From NCBI RefSeq assembly GCF_014203555.1, contig NZ_JACHJH010000012.1, forward strand, positions 1 to 45,606: DNA of 45,606 nucleotides. Reading direction: 5' to 3'. Each line of letters opens with the position of its first letter. Position 1 is the first letter of the stretch. The position numbers were made by a program, and so were the translations under genes. Shown here one piece after another: positions 1-7,815 of the stretch. The DNA comes from Streptomyces olivoverticillatus. GTDB taxonomy: Bacteria > Actinomycetota > Actinomycetes > Streptomycetales > Streptomycetaceae. Below the pieces are notes generated by a model that saw nothing but the letters and a program-made list of their open reading frames with translations, searched no databases and had not been told where the DNA came from.

Positions 1-165
1 GCCTCCGGCAATGGCAAGGGGCAGATCTTCGTCAAGGGCGAGGTCATCAAGACCGTCCCCGAATCGAAGATCGTCGAGACCCTCATCGAAGAAGCAATGA
101 AGATCGCCGAGCAGATGGAGCGGGACGGCGTCGCCTCCGGCGAGCCGGAGGTCAGCGTCAGCTGA
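1..165 (+). CDS. ispG: IspG (GcpE), C-terminal fragment
   Basis: Only the last 54 residues are in the window, open from base 1 to a TGA. They include GQIFVKGEVIKTVPE followed by a helix-forming tail, which matches the extreme C-terminus of 4-hydroxy-3-methylbut-2-en-1-yl diphosphate synthase. IspG is a 4Fe-4S enzyme that reduces the cyclic diphosphate MEcPP to HMBPP in the MEP isoprenoid pathway in the cytoplasm. The catalytic and cluster-binding parts lie upstream and cannot be judged. The following GNAT and proS genes match the neighbourhood I recall for ispG in Streptomyces, which supports the call. Confidence 0.8.
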   Translation, partial: ASGNGKGQIFVKGEVIKTVPESKIVETLIEEAMKIAEQMERDGVASGEPEVSVS

Positions 166-185
166 CCGGCTCCGCCACCGCACCC

Positions 186-213
186 GTGCCCCGCCGGATC
201 CCCGGCGGGGCAC
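186..213 (+). terminator. Hairpin terminator after ispG
   Basis: A perfect 12-bp stem, GTGCCCCGCCGG pairing with its complement across the loop ATCC, begins 21 bases after the ispG stop. No T-run follows, which is usual for Streptomyces terminators. Confidence 0.75.
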
Positions 214-348
214 GGCCGTATCCGGCCCAGACCGTCGCAGTCCGCCGTATCCGGCGACAGGGGAGATCTACGGGCGGGACGGAAGGTACAGTGCCAAGAC
301 CTGTTCCCCCCTTGGCCTCCGGCCCGCGACGGTGAGGCAATCCGACAC

Positions 349-1194
349 GTGTTGACGACGACCACCACCAGGGTCCTGGAGACCGGCGAACTCGAAGCCG
401 CCCTCGCCGTCCTCGACCGCGACCCCGTCGCCAACGCCTTCGTCGCCGCCCGCGTCCACATCGCCGGACTCGACCCCTGGCGGCTCGGCGGCGAGATGTG
501 GGGCTGGTACGCGGGCGGCCGCCTGGAGTCGCTCTGCTACGCCGGGGCCAACCTCGTACCCATCTGCGCGGGCCCCGAGGCCGTCCGCGCCTTCGCCGAC
601 CGCGCCCGCCGGTCGGGCCGCCGCTGCTCCTCCATCGTCGGCCCCGCCGGGCCCACCGCCGAGCTGTGGTCGCTCCTGGAGCCGCACTGGGGCCCCGCCC
701 GTGACGTCCGTGCCCACCAGCCCCTGATGGTCACCCGCTCGATGCCCGCGGACATCGGGCCCGACCCCCTCGTCCGCCGCGTCCGCAAGGACGAGATGGA
801 CGTCATCATGCCGGCGTGCGTGGCCATGTTCACCGAGGAGGTCGGCGTCTCGCCGCTCGCCGGCGACGGCGGCCTGCTCTACCAGGCCCGCGTCGCCGAA
901 CTCGTCGGCTCCGGCCGCTCCTTCGCCCGGATCGAGGACGGCCGCGTCCTCTTCAAGGCCGAGATCGGCGCCGCCACCGACCGGGCCTGCCAGATCCAGG
1001 GCGTCTGGGTCGCCCCCGAGCACCGCGGCCGCGGCCTGTCGGTCACCGGCATGGCCGCCGTCCTGCGCTACGCCCTGCAGGAGGTCTCGCCGGTGGTCAG
1101 CCTCTACGTCAACGACTACAATGCCGCCGCCCGCGCCGCCTACCGTCGCGTGGGCTTCGAAGAGGTAGGCGCGTTCATGAGCGTCCTCTTCTGA
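349..1194 (+). CDS. GNAT-family acetyltransferase with DUF4081-like N-terminal half
   Basis: This 281-residue protein is a probable acyl-CoA-dependent N-acetyltransferase of unknown substrate. The C-terminal half carries the GNAT acetyl-CoA motif, GVWVAPEHRGRGLS near residues 217-230, then a beta-strand and a YNAAARAAYRRVGFEEVG segment typical of the family's end. The N-terminal half resembles the DUF4081 region that often precedes a GNAT domain in actinobacteria. The start is GTG with a GGTGAGG ribosome site about ten bases upstream. A possible TACAGT -10 box lies at 287-292 but has no good -35. The position right after ispG is conserved in Streptomyces as I recall; that says nothing firm about function. 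Confidence 0.85.
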   Translation: MLTTTTTRVLETGELEAALAVLDRDPVANAFVAARVHIAGLDPWRLGGEMWGWYAGGRLESLCYAGANLVPICAGPEAVRAFADRARRSGRRCSSIVGPAGPTAELWSLLEPHWGPARDVRAHQPLMVTRSMPADIGPDPLVRRVRKDEMDVIMPACVAMFTEEVGVSPLAGDGGLLYQARVAELVGSGRSFARIEDGRVLFKAEIGAATDRACQIQGVWVAPEHRGRGLSVTGMAAVLRYALQEVSPVVSLYVNDYNAAARAAYRRVGFEEVGAFMSVLF

Positions 1195-1230
1195 TGCCGT
1201 CCGGCCGCTACGGGCGGGTAGCCTCCCCGC

Positions 1231-1764
1231 ATGGATGACATCGCGGTCGGCCCCCTCGACCTCGCCGCCCGGGTGGACGAGGCGCTGGCCGTGCAGGCCG
1301 TCGCCTTCGGCCTCACCCCGGACGAGGTCGGCGTACGGCGCCACATCGTGCTCCGGCACCTCACCAGCCCCGGCGCCCGCGCCCTGGGCGCCACCACGCC
1401 GGACGGGCGGCTCGTCGGCTTCGTCTACGGCATGCCCAACGACCGCACGCACTGGTGGTCCACCGTCGTGGAGCCGTACCTGCGCGCCAACGGCTGCGAG
1501 TACTGGCTCGACGACTCCTTCGTCATCACCGAGCTGCACGTCCACCCCGCCTTCCAGAACCGGCGGATCGGCCGCACGCTCATTACGGCGATCACCGCGG
1601 ATGCCGCCGAGCCGCGCTCGATCCTCTCCGCCATCGACCGCGAGAGCCCGGCCCGCGCCCTCTACCGCAAGCTCGGCTACCACGACCTGGCCCGGCGGGT
1701 GGTCTTCCCGAGCGCTCCGAGCCCGTATGCGGTGATGGGGGCACAGCTGCCGCTGCTGGGCTGA
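1231..1764 (+). CDS. GNAT-family acetyltransferase
   Basis: This 177-residue protein has the layout of a single-domain GNAT enzyme. ELHVHPAFQNRRIGRTLI (about residues 94-111) is the acetyl-CoA pyrophosphate-binding motif with Q-x-x-x-I-G, and SPARALYRKLGYHDLARRVVF is the conserved C-terminal strand-helix segment. The substrate is unknown. TAGCCT sits 7 bases before the ATG (1218-1223), the spacing of a leaderless Streptomyces promoter, and no Shine-Dalgarno is visible, so the transcript may begin at the start codon. No matching -35 was found. It follows the first GNAT gene by 36 bases in the same direction; the two are not close paralogues by eye. Confidence 0.85.
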   Translation: MDDIAVGPLDLAARVDEALAVQAVAFGLTPDEVGVRRHIVLRHLTSPGARALGATTPDGRLVGFVYGMPNDRTHWWSTVVEPYLRANGCEYWLDDSFVITELHVHPAFQNRRIGRTLITAITADAAEPRSILSAIDRESPARALYRKLGYHDLARRVVFPSAPSPYAVMGAQLPLLG

Positions 1765-1856
1765 CCGTTGCGGCCGAGCGCAAAAGCGCTGGGGCGGGGC
1801 GGGCCGGGCGGATACGCTCCTGGCCGTCACCCCCGTGCACGCCCCAGGAGACCGCC

Positions 1857-3557
1857 ATGGCCCATGTCCAGCGCATGTCCACGACCCTGCTCAAGACACT
1901 GCGCGACGATCCGGCCGACGCCGAGACCGCCAGCCACAAGCTGCTGGTCCGCGCCGGGTACGTACGCCGCTCGTCCGCGGGCGTGTGGACATGGCTGCCG
2001 CTCGGCAAGAAGGTGCTGGACAACGTCTGCCGCGTCGTCCGCGAGGAGATGGACGCCATCGGCGGCCAAGAGGTCCTGCTGCCCGCGCTGCTGCCCAAGG
2101 AGCCCTACGAGACCAGCGGGCGCTGGGAGGAGTACGGCGACCTCCTCTTCCGCCTCCGCGACCGCAAGGGCGCGGACTATCTGCTCGGGCCCACGCACGA
2201 GGAGATCTTCACGCTCACGGTCAAGGACCAGTGCACGTCCTACAAGGACCTGCCGGTGATCCTCTATCAGATCCAGACCAAGTACCGGGACGAGGCGCGG
2301 CCGCGCTCGGGCGTGCTGCGCGGACGCGAGTTCCAGATGAAGGACTCGTACTCCTTCGACACCACCGACGAGGGGCTCGCCGAGGCCTACCGGCTGCACC
2401 GCGAGGCCTACATGCGGATCTTCGAACGCCTCGGCCTGGAGTACCGGGCGGTGTCGGCGGTCTCGGGGGCGATGGGCGGCTCGGCGTCGGAGGAGTTCCT
2501 GGCCCCTGCGGCGGCCGGTGAGGACACCTTCGTGGACTGCCCGCGCTGCGACTACGCGGCCAACACGGAGGCGGTGACGACGGTCGTCGCCCCCGCCGAC
2601 CCCCTTGCGCACGGCCCCCTGGAGGAGCTGGACACCCCGGACACGCCCACCATCGAGACGCTGGCCGCGCAGCTGGGTGTGCCCGCCTCGGCCACGCTGA
2701 AGAACCTCCTGGTCAAGGTCGACGGCAAGATCACGGCCGTCGGCGTGCCCGGCGACCGCGAGGTGGACCTCGGCAAGCTGGGCGAGCATCTGGCGCCCGC
2801 CGTCGTGGAGTTGGTGACGGCCGAGGACTTCGCGGACCGCCCCGGCCTGGTCCGCGGCTACGTCGGGCCGCAGGGCCTGGACCTGCCCTACATCGCCGAC
2901 CCGCGCGTGGCGCCCGGCACCGCCTGGATCACCGGCGCCAACAAGCCGGACACGCACGCCCGCAACGTCGTCTGCGGCCGGGACTTCGAGGTCGGCCGCT
3001 ACCTCGACGTCGTCGTGGTCGAACCCGGCGACCCCTGCCCCCGCTGCGGCGCGGGCCTGGAGATCGGCCGGGCCATCGAAATCGGCCACATCTTCCAGCT
3101 CGGCCGCAAGTACGCCGACGCGTTCGGCCTCGACGTCCTCGGCCCGCAGGGCAAGCCGGTGCGGGTCACGATGGGTTCGTACGGGATCGGCGTCTCCCGG
3201 GCCGTCGCGGCGCTGGCCGAGCAGACGCACGACGGGGCGGGGCTGTGCTGGCCCCGGGAGGTCGCCCCGGCGGACGTGCACGTCGTCGCGGCGGGCAAGG
3301 CGCAGCAGACGGAGCTGGCACTGGAGCTGGCCGGGCGGCTCGGCGAAGCGGGCGTCCGCGTGCTGGTCGACGACCGGGCGGGGGTGTCGCCCGGGGTGAA
3401 GTTCACCGACGCCGAACTGATCGGCGTGCCCACGATCCTGGTCGTCGGCCGCGGCGCGGCCGACGGCGTGGTCGAGTTGAAGGACCGCCGCACGGGCGAG
3501 CGCGAGGAACTGCCGGTGCAGGAGGCGGTGGCGCGCCTCGCGGCCGCGGTGCGGTAG
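1857..3557 (+). CDS. proS: Prolyl-tRNA synthetase (bacterial type)
   Basis: This 566-residue cytoplasmic class II aminoacyl-tRNA synthetase charges tRNA-Pro. Motif 2 is visible as RPRSGVLRGREFQMKDSYSF near residues 143-162, and motif 3 as GSYGIGVSRAVAAL near 439-452. Between them lies the editing (INS) domain, about residues 220-400, with VKVDGKITAVGVPGDREVD, which removes mischarged Ala-tRNA-Pro. The C-terminal 110 residues form the anticodon-binding domain. The length fits the ProS family of about 570 residues. The frame stays open far upstream, but the ATG at 1857 has an AGGAG six bases before it and gives the family's usual N-terminus, MAHVQRMSTTLLKTLR. The end converges on the next gene with seven bases between them. 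Confidence 0.96.
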   Translation: MAHVQRMSTTLLKTLRDDPADAETASHKLLVRAGYVRRSSAGVWTWLPLGKKVLDNVCRVVREEMDAIGGQEVLLPALLPKEPYETSGRWEEYGDLLFRLRDRKGADYLLGPTHEEIFTLTVKDQCTSYKDLPVILYQIQTKYRDEARPRSGVLRGREFQMKDSYSFDTTDEGLAEAYRLHREAYMRIFERLGLEYRAVSAVSGAMGGSASEEFLAPAAAGEDTFVDCPRCDYAANTEAVTTVVAPADPLAHGPLEELDTPDTPTIETLAAQLGVPASATLKNLLVKVDGKITAVGVPGDREVDLGKLGEHLAPAVVELVTAEDFADRPGLVRGYVGPQGLDLPYIADPRVAPGTAWITGANKPDTHARNVVCGRDFEVGRYLDVVVVEPGDPCPRCGAGLEIGRAIEIGHIFQLGRKYADAFGLDVLGPQGKPVRVTMGSYGIGVSRAVAALAEQTHDGAGLCWPREVAPADVHVVAAGKAQQTELALELAGRLGEAGVRVLVDDRAGVSPGVKFTDAELIGVPTILVVGRGAADGVVELKDRRTGEREELPVQEAVARLAAAVR

Positions 3558-3568
3558 CCGCGGGCTAC
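3554..3568. terminator. Small hairpin shared by two convergent stop codons
   Basis: GTAGCC and GGCTAC flank a GCG loop. The proS TAG stop (3555-3557) is in the left arm, and the stop of the minus-strand gene (3565-3567) is in the right arm. It is short and may act on either strand, or it may simply reflect two facing TAG codons. Confidence 0.4.
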
Positions 3569-4497
3569 AGCAAACCGGCGAATTCCAGGAGGAGTTCGCC
3601 GCGCCCCCGGGCTCCCCGCGCGATCTCCCGTGCGCCCGCCTCCGCGGTGCGGAAGAGGGTCCATCCGCGCAGCCGGTCGCGGTCCACCTCAAGGGATTCG
3701 GCCAGCTTCGCCACCCGCCGCCGTGCGGCGGCGGGTGCGCCCGGCGAGGCGAGGAGCGTGTCGAGACGGTCCTGAACCAGCCACGCCAGGTCGTAGGCCC
3801 GCTCGCCCACCAACGGGTGCGGCCCGACCGCCAGCCACGGCGAACGCTCCCCGGCCAGCACCTTGCCCTGGTGATACTCCCCGTGCAGCAGCATGGCGTC
3901 CTCCTCGGCCCCGGCGCCCAACCCCTCCCGCAGGTCGAGGGCTTCGTCGATGACCGTCTGCGCGTCCGCCGCCCAGGGCTGTTCCCGGTGCTCGCGCAGC
4001 GTCGCGGCCAAAGTCGCCGTGTGCTCGGCCAGGCCGGTGAAGGGATGGCCGTCCGCAGGCTGCATCCACAGCCGTTGCAGCGTCGCCGCCGCCTCCAACT
4101 GGGCCTTCGCCTCTGCCAGGGAGCGCAGGCTGACGTCGGCGTGCAGCCGTTCCAGCAGCAGCGCTCCGGCCGCCTCGTCGGCACGCAGCACGCGGACCGC
4201 GGAGCGGCCGTCCCAGTGGGCCAGCGCGGCGTGTTCGCGCGCGGCCGCCCCGTCGGGCAGGCGGAGCTTGAGGGCGGCGGGCGTGCCGTCGGACTGCCGG
4301 ACGAGGGCCACCAGACTGCTGCGCCCGCCGGGCGCCGGTACCCGTTCGAGCGTCAGTTCCCAGCGGTCCAGGAGCGCCTGGACCAGGTCGGCCAGCCCGG
4401 CGAGCCAGCGGTGTGCGGCCTCGCCGCAGGCAGGGTCGGAGCCCAGGGTCCGAACCAGCCGTTCCGGTGGCTCGAGGCGTTCGTGAGCACTGGCCAT
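3565..4497 (-). CDS. Aminoglycoside/streptomycin-kinase-fold protein, probable pseudokinase
   Basis: This 310-residue protein has the fold and length of the aminoglycoside/hydroxyurea kinase family (APH(6)-like). The nucleotide-binding Lys is plausible in PAALKLRLP (K77). In that family the catalytic loop reads HGDLHxxN and the metal site DPK. Here the corresponding segments are LLHGEYHQGKVL (E207 in place of Asp, K212 in place of Asn) and LAVGPHPLVG (G225 in place of Asp). Phosphotransfer by the usual mechanism is therefore doubtful, and a resistance role should not be assumed. The flanking LVGERAYDLAWLVQDRL is well preserved, so the gene is not simply decaying. It lies 31 bases after a ferritin-like gene on the same strand and may be co-transcribed with it. 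Confidence 0.8.
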   Translation of the reverse strand: MASAHERLEPPERLVRTLGSDPACGEAAHRWLAGLADLVQALLDRWELTLERVPAPGGRSSLVALVRQSDGTPAALKLRLPDGAAAREHAALAHWDGRSAVRVLRADEAAGALLLERLHADVSLRSLAEAKAQLEAAATLQRLWMQPADGHPFTGLAEHTATLAATLREHREQPWAADAQTVIDEALDLREGLGAGAEEDAMLLHGEYHQGKVLAGERSPWLAVGPHPLVGERAYDLAWLVQDRLDTLLASPGAPAAARRRVAKLAESLEVDRDRLRGWTLFRTAEAGAREIARGARGRGELLLEFAGLL

Positions 4498-4528
4498 GTC
4501 CCTGGGCCGTCCCTTTCGTCTGTGCTGG

Positions 4529-4957
4529 TCAGGCCCGCTCGGCGAGCCCAGGGAAGGCTACGCTGCCGCCGCGCCAGCGCGCCGACCGCACCGCCGCCTC
4601 GCGCAGCGCGGCCGCCGCGTCGCCCCGCAGGGCACCGGATGCGGCCCGCACGAGATCGGCGTAGGCGCCGCACAGGCGGCTCTCCAGCTCCGCGGCGAGC
4701 CGCACGGCCGACGCCGCGTCGGAGACGGGGAACGGCAGCGCATACGCGGCGGCAGCGGCCTCGGGCCGGGCGCCCAAGTCCCGTACCGCGCGGACCAGCG
4801 CGTCACGCCGCGCGCGGTGTGCGTCGTACGCCTCCCGGGCCTCCGCCGCGCGGGTGTCCTCGACATGCCCTCCCACGACCCCGTAGCCGTACACGGCGGC
4901 GTGCTCGGCGCCGAGAGCCGCCTGGGCGGCCTCGACGGCCCGGCCTGCGGCGGTCAT
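4529..4957 (-). CDS. Ferritin-like domain protein (DUF4439 type)
   Basis: This is a 142-residue, all-helical, Ala-rich protein. LGAEHAAVYGYG near residues 15-26 and YDAHRARRD near 44-52 are the Glu-His and His/Arg helices typical of the DUF4439 ferritin-like family found in actinobacteria. Whether it binds iron is not known. The ATG overlaps the stop codon of the upstream lipoprotein gene as ATGA (4954-4957), which indicates translational coupling and a joint function. The frame stays open well upstream, but it would then run over the lipoprotein gene, so the coupled ATG is preferred. Confidence 0.8.
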   Translation of the reverse strand: MTAAGRAVEAAQAALGAEHAAVYGYGVVGGHVEDTRAAEAREAYDAHRARRDALVRAVRDLGARPEAAAAAYALPFPVSDAASAVRLAAELESRLCGAYADLVRAASGALRGDAAAALREAAVRSARWRGGSVAFPGLAERA

Positions 4958-5478
4958 GCGGCACCTCCGGCGAGCAGGTAAGCGTGGGCTGCGCCCGCCG
5001 CCGCGACGGACGCCAGGAGCCGCGCGAGCTCCGGCGGCGCCTGGCCGAGCGCGGAGGTACGGGCGTCGGCGGTGCGCCGCTCGGCGTCGGCGAGCGCGGC
5101 GAGCGCGGCCTTCTCCTCGCGGGGGACGCTCACGGGCGGGGCAGAGGGGGAAGCCGAGGGGGAGGGGGAGGCCTTGGCGGAGCCGAAGGCCTCGGCGTGC
5201 CGGGCCACTTCGGCCCGCAGCGGACGCAGCCGGGCGGCGAGCGGGGCGTGCGCGGCGATCGTGGCGTCGTACCGCTCCAGCAGCGCCGCCGCGTCGCGCC
5301 CGGCGCGCTCCCGCAGCCGTTTCGCCGCCGAGGAGTGCTCGGCGGCACCGGCGTCCGCGGAGGAACATCCGGCCAGCACGGCGGTGCCGGCCGCGGTCAG
5401 CAGGGCCGCCGCGCCCCCCGCGAGTACCCTGCGTCTGCGCGGGCCGTCGGCGCCCGGCGTCGTCGTCGTGAGCGGCAC
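4954..5478 (-). CDS. Secreted lipoprotein with twin-arginine-type signal
   Basis: This protein of about 174 residues has an N-terminal RRRRVLAGGAAALLTAAGTA stretch followed by the lipobox LAGC. That predicts export and lipidation at the Cys, with a possible Tat signal. The mature part is helical, with long Ala/Glu/Arg segments and a Ser-Pro-rich break (ASPSPSASPSAPP), and has no motif I recognise. I chose the GTG at 5478 because GGAAAGAGG lies just upstream; an ATG at 5505 would add nine residues. It is translationally coupled to the ferritin-like gene, so the two products may work together at the cell surface. It is divergent from rimP. Confidence 0.75.
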   Translation of the reverse strand: MPLTTTTPGADGPRRRRVLAGGAAALLTAAGTAVLAGCSSADAGAAEHSSAAKRLRERAGRDAAALLERYDATIAAHAPLAARLRPLRAEVARHAEAFGSAKASPSPSASPSAPPVSVPREEKAALAALADAERRTADARTSALGQAPPELARLLASVAAAGAAHAYLLAGGAA

Positions 5479-5587
5479 GATCCTCTTTCCGCCTCGTCCT
5501 GGCATGATCACCGCACGCGAGCGTACCGGCGCGCCGACGGATGGCCGCGGACCGGGCACCGAATCGTCAGCCGCCTGCCGGAACAGA

Positions 5588-5599
5588 TAGGCTTTGACC
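5588..5599 (+). promoter_or_regulatory. Candidate promoter elements before rimP
   Basis: The divergent spacer 5479-5648 holds TAGGCT (5588-5593), a good Streptomyces -10 form, overlapping TTGACC (5594-5599), a fair -35 with CACAAC 16 bases further on. Either could start the rimP-nusA transcript; neither has a convincing partner. Confidence 0.3.
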
Positions 5600-5648
5600 T
5601 GACACGCGACGTTCCCACAACAGCACACGCGGCCGAGGAGTCACCCGG

Positions 5649-6173
5649 ATGAGCACCACCCAGAGCGAGCGGCTGCGCGAGCTGCTGGCCCCTCTCGTGA
5701 GCGCGCGGGAGCTGGAGCTGGAAGAGGTCGAGGTGACCCCGGCAGGAAAGCGGCGTGTGCTGCGCATCGTGGTGGACTCCGACGAGGGCGTACAGCTGGA
5801 CGCGTGTGCGGACCTGAGCCGTGACATCTCCACCGCGCTCGACGAGACGGATGTGATGGGCGGAGCCCCTTACGTCCTCGAGGTCACCTCTCCCGGCGCC
5901 GACCGCCCCCTGACCCAGCACCGCCACTACGTCCGGGCGACCGGCCGGCTGATCAAGGCGCAGCTGACCGAGGGCGGCGAGCTGGTCGCGCGCATCGTCT
6001 CCGTGGACGAGACGGGGCTCGACCTCGAGGTGCCGGGTGTCAAGGGCCGCAAGCCCACCTCCCGCAGGCTCGCCTTCGACGAGATCGCGAAGGCGCGCGT
6101 GGAGATCGAGTTCAACCGCAAGGCCGCGGAAAAGGCCGAGAACGAAACCGACGAGAGCCAAGAGGAGGCGTAG
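5649..6173 (+). CDS. rimP: Ribosome maturation factor RimP
   Basis: This 174-residue protein assists late maturation of the 30S subunit in the cytoplasm. The sequence shows the two-domain RimP layout. The N-terminal alpha/beta domain ends in CADLSRDISTALDETDVMGGAPYVLEVTSPGADRPLT (about residues 54-90), with the signature YxLEVxSPGxDRPL. A C-terminal Sm-like barrel follows, and then an acidic tail rich in Glu. The ATG has a GAGGAG site eight bases upstream. It is the first gene of the rimP-nusA-ylxR-infB string and is separated from nusA by only two bases. Confidence 0.95.
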   Translation: MSTTQSERLRELLAPLVSARELELEEVEVTPAGKRRVLRIVVDSDEGVQLDACADLSRDISTALDETDVMGGAPYVLEVTSPGADRPLTQHRHYVRATGRLIKAQLTEGGELVARIVSVDETGLDLEVPGVKGRKPTSRRLAFDEIAKARVEIEFNRKAAEKAENETDESQEEA

Positions 6174-6175
6174 CC

Positions 6176-7162
6176 GTGGACATCGACATGAGCGCCCTGC
6201 GGGGTCTGGTGCGAGAGAAGGAGATCTCCTTCGACCTGCTGGTCGAGGCGATCGAGTCGGCCCTCCTCATCGCGTACCACCGCACCGAGGGAAGCCGCCG
6301 CCGGGCCCGGGTGGAGCTGGACCGCTCGACCGGGCACGTGACGGTCTGGGCCAAGGAAGACCCGCAGGACCTCGCCGAGGGCGAGGAGCCCCGCGAGTTC
6401 GACGACACCCCGTCCGGCTTCGGCCGGATCGCCGCGACCACCGCCAAGCAGGTCATCCTCCAGCGTCTGCGTGACGCCGAGGACGAGATCACTTTCGGTG
6501 AGTTCGCGGGCCGCGAGGGCGACGTCGTCGCGGGCATCGTCCAGCAGGGCAAGGACCCCAAGAACGTCCTGGTCGACATCGGCAAGCTGGAGGCCATCCT
6601 GCCGGTGCAGGAGCAGGTGCCCGGCGAGGAGTACAAGCACGGCACGCGGCTGCGCACGTACGTCGTCCGGGTGGCCAAGGGTGTCCGCGGCCCGTCCGTG
6701 ACGCTCTCGCGCACCCACCCCAACCTGGTGAAGAAGCTCTTCGCCATGGAGGTCCCGGAGATCGCGGACGGCTCGGTGGAGATCGCCGCCATCGCCCGTG
6801 AGGCCGGCCACCGCACCAAGATCGCGGTGCGTTCGACCCGTTCCGGCCTGAACGCCAAGGGCGCCTGCATCGGCCCGATGGGCGGCCGGGTGCGCGCGGT
6901 CATGGCCGAGCTGCACGGCGAGAAGATCGACATCGTGGACTGGTCCGACGACCCGGCGGAGCTGGTGGCGCACGCGCTGTCACCCGCCCGGGTGAGCAAG
7001 GTCGAGGTCGTGGACCTCGCCGCCCGCTCGGCCCGGGTGACCGTGCCGGACTACCAGCTCTCCCTGGCCATCGGCAAGGAAGGGCAGAACGCCCGGCTCG
7101 CGGCCCGGCTGACCGGCTGGCGGATCGACATCCGCCCGGACACCGAGCAGCAGGCGGACTGA
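6176..7162 (+). CDS. nusA: Transcription termination/antitermination factor NusA
   Basis: This 328-residue protein binds RNA polymerase and nascent RNA and modulates pausing, termination and rRNA antitermination. It contains the RNAP-binding N-terminal domain (about 1-125), an S1 domain (about 126-200, GDVVAGIVQQGKDPKNVLVDIGKLEAILP), and two KH domains (about 200-320) with the loop IGPMGGRVRAVMAEL and the second loop IGKEGQNARLAARL. As in other actinobacteria, it lacks the acidic C-terminal repeats of the E. coli protein. The start is GTG with GAGGAGG eight bases upstream; the frame begins two bases after the rimP stop, so coupling is likely. Confidence 0.96.
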   Translation: MDIDMSALRGLVREKEISFDLLVEAIESALLIAYHRTEGSRRRARVELDRSTGHVTVWAKEDPQDLAEGEEPREFDDTPSGFGRIAATTAKQVILQRLRDAEDEITFGEFAGREGDVVAGIVQQGKDPKNVLVDIGKLEAILPVQEQVPGEEYKHGTRLRTYVVRVAKGVRGPSVTLSRTHPNLVKKLFAMEVPEIADGSVEIAAIAREAGHRTKIAVRSTRSGLNAKGACIGPMGGRVRAVMAELHGEKIDIVDWSDDPAELVAHALSPARVSKVEVVDLAARSARVTVPDYQLSLAIGKEGQNARLAARLTGWRIDIRPDTEQQAD

Positions 7163-7182
7163 ACGGCGCACGGAAGCGACCG

Positions 7183-7202
7183 GGGGCGCGCGATCGCGCC
7201 CC
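7183..7202 (+). terminator. Hairpin after nusA
   Basis: GGGGCGCG pairs with CGCGCCCC across a CGAT loop, 20 bases after the nusA stop. Further GC-rich self-complementary runs lie at 7249-7262 and just after it. The 201-base nusA-ylxR spacer is therefore highly structured and may attenuate read-through to ylxR-infB. Confidence 0.5.
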
Positions 7203-7351
7203 GAGCGGCTTCGAAAGGTCCGTAAAACGACCTTGAAGAGCCGCGGTCGCCCCGTGCGGGGCCCGGCCGGGCCCGCCATCACAGCCGATCTTGGCTGAAA
7301 CGCATACGTGCGCGATCACTGCCCCGAAGGGGTGAGGTCGGCGCGGGGAGG

Positions 7352-7357
7352 TAGACT
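7352..7357 (+). promoter_or_regulatory. Candidate -10 box for a leaderless ylxR transcript
   Basis: TAGACT ends six bases before the ylxR GTG, so transcription could begin at or next to the start codon. No clear -35 is present. GGGGAGG at 7345-7351 could instead serve as a distant ribosome site on a longer transcript. Confidence 0.35.
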
Positions 7358-7363
7358 TAACCA

Positions 7364-7651
7364 GTGTCTGGCCGGACGCATGCCCGCGCATGCCCTGAGC
7401 GCACCTGTGTGGGGTGCCGGGAGCGAGCGGCCAAGGGCGAACTGCTGCGGACCGTGGTGAGCGAGGGCGTCTGCGCCCCCGATCCTCGCGGTACGCTGCC
7501 CGGCCGGGGTGCCTCTGTGCATCCCACACTGGTCTGTCTCGATCTGGCGGTACGCCGCCGGGCGTTTCCCCGGGCCTTCAAAAGTCCGGGGCCGCTCGAC
7601 ACCGCGGATTTGCGCCGATACATCGAGCAGATCGAGCAGGAAAAGAGTTAG
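7364..7651 (+). CDS. ylxR: YlxR-family RNA-binding protein (DUF448)
   Basis: This 95-residue basic protein has the family signature RTCVGCRERAAKGELLR (about residues 13-29) and GRGASVHPTLVCLDLAVRRRAFPRAF (about 47-72), the Cys/Gly-rich nucleic-acid-binding core. YlxR is almost always encoded between nusA and infB, as here. In Bacillus subtilis the homologue (RnpM) binds RNase P RNA and dampens RNase P activity; a similar role here is inference. The start is GTG, seven bases after a TAGACT -10 box, so the mRNA may be leaderless. Confidence 0.92.
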   Translation: MSGRTHARACPERTCVGCRERAAKGELLRTVVSEGVCAPDPRGTLPGRGASVHPTLVCLDLAVRRRAFPRAFKSPGPLDTADLRRYIEQIEQEKS

Positions 7652-7652
7652 G

Positions 7653-7801
7653 CCCCGCATCAGCGGGGATGTCCCAGGCACGGGCATCCGTGCTGTCAGG
7701 TACCTCGCGAGTTGGAAGTAGGTCGAGATTGCGATGAGCACTCGATGAGTACGCGATGAGTACGCCCATGAAGTAGCGACGGTCCGGTCGACAACCCGGA
7801 C
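7653..7801 (+). promoter_or_regulatory. Structured infB leader with three chained mini-ORFs
   Basis: The spacer between ylxR and infB contains a 6-bp hairpin right after the ylxR stop (7653-7668). Three 11-base tandem repeats follow (7732-7764), each containing ATGA. They create mini-ORFs at 7734-7748 (M-S-T-R), 7745-7759 (M-S-T-R) and 7756-7776 (M-S-T-P-M-K). The stop of each of the first two overlaps the next start. A 6-bp hairpin (7782-7801, GTCCGG/CCGGAC) ends just before the infB ribosome site. The structure is seen directly; a role in controlling infB translation is inference. Confidence 0.45.
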
Positions 7802-7815
7802 CTAGAAGGAGCGAA

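Noticed and set aside
3565..4497. Functional aminoglycoside resistance gene
   Set aside because: Three catalytic positions of the kinase family are replaced, so resistance should not be inferred.
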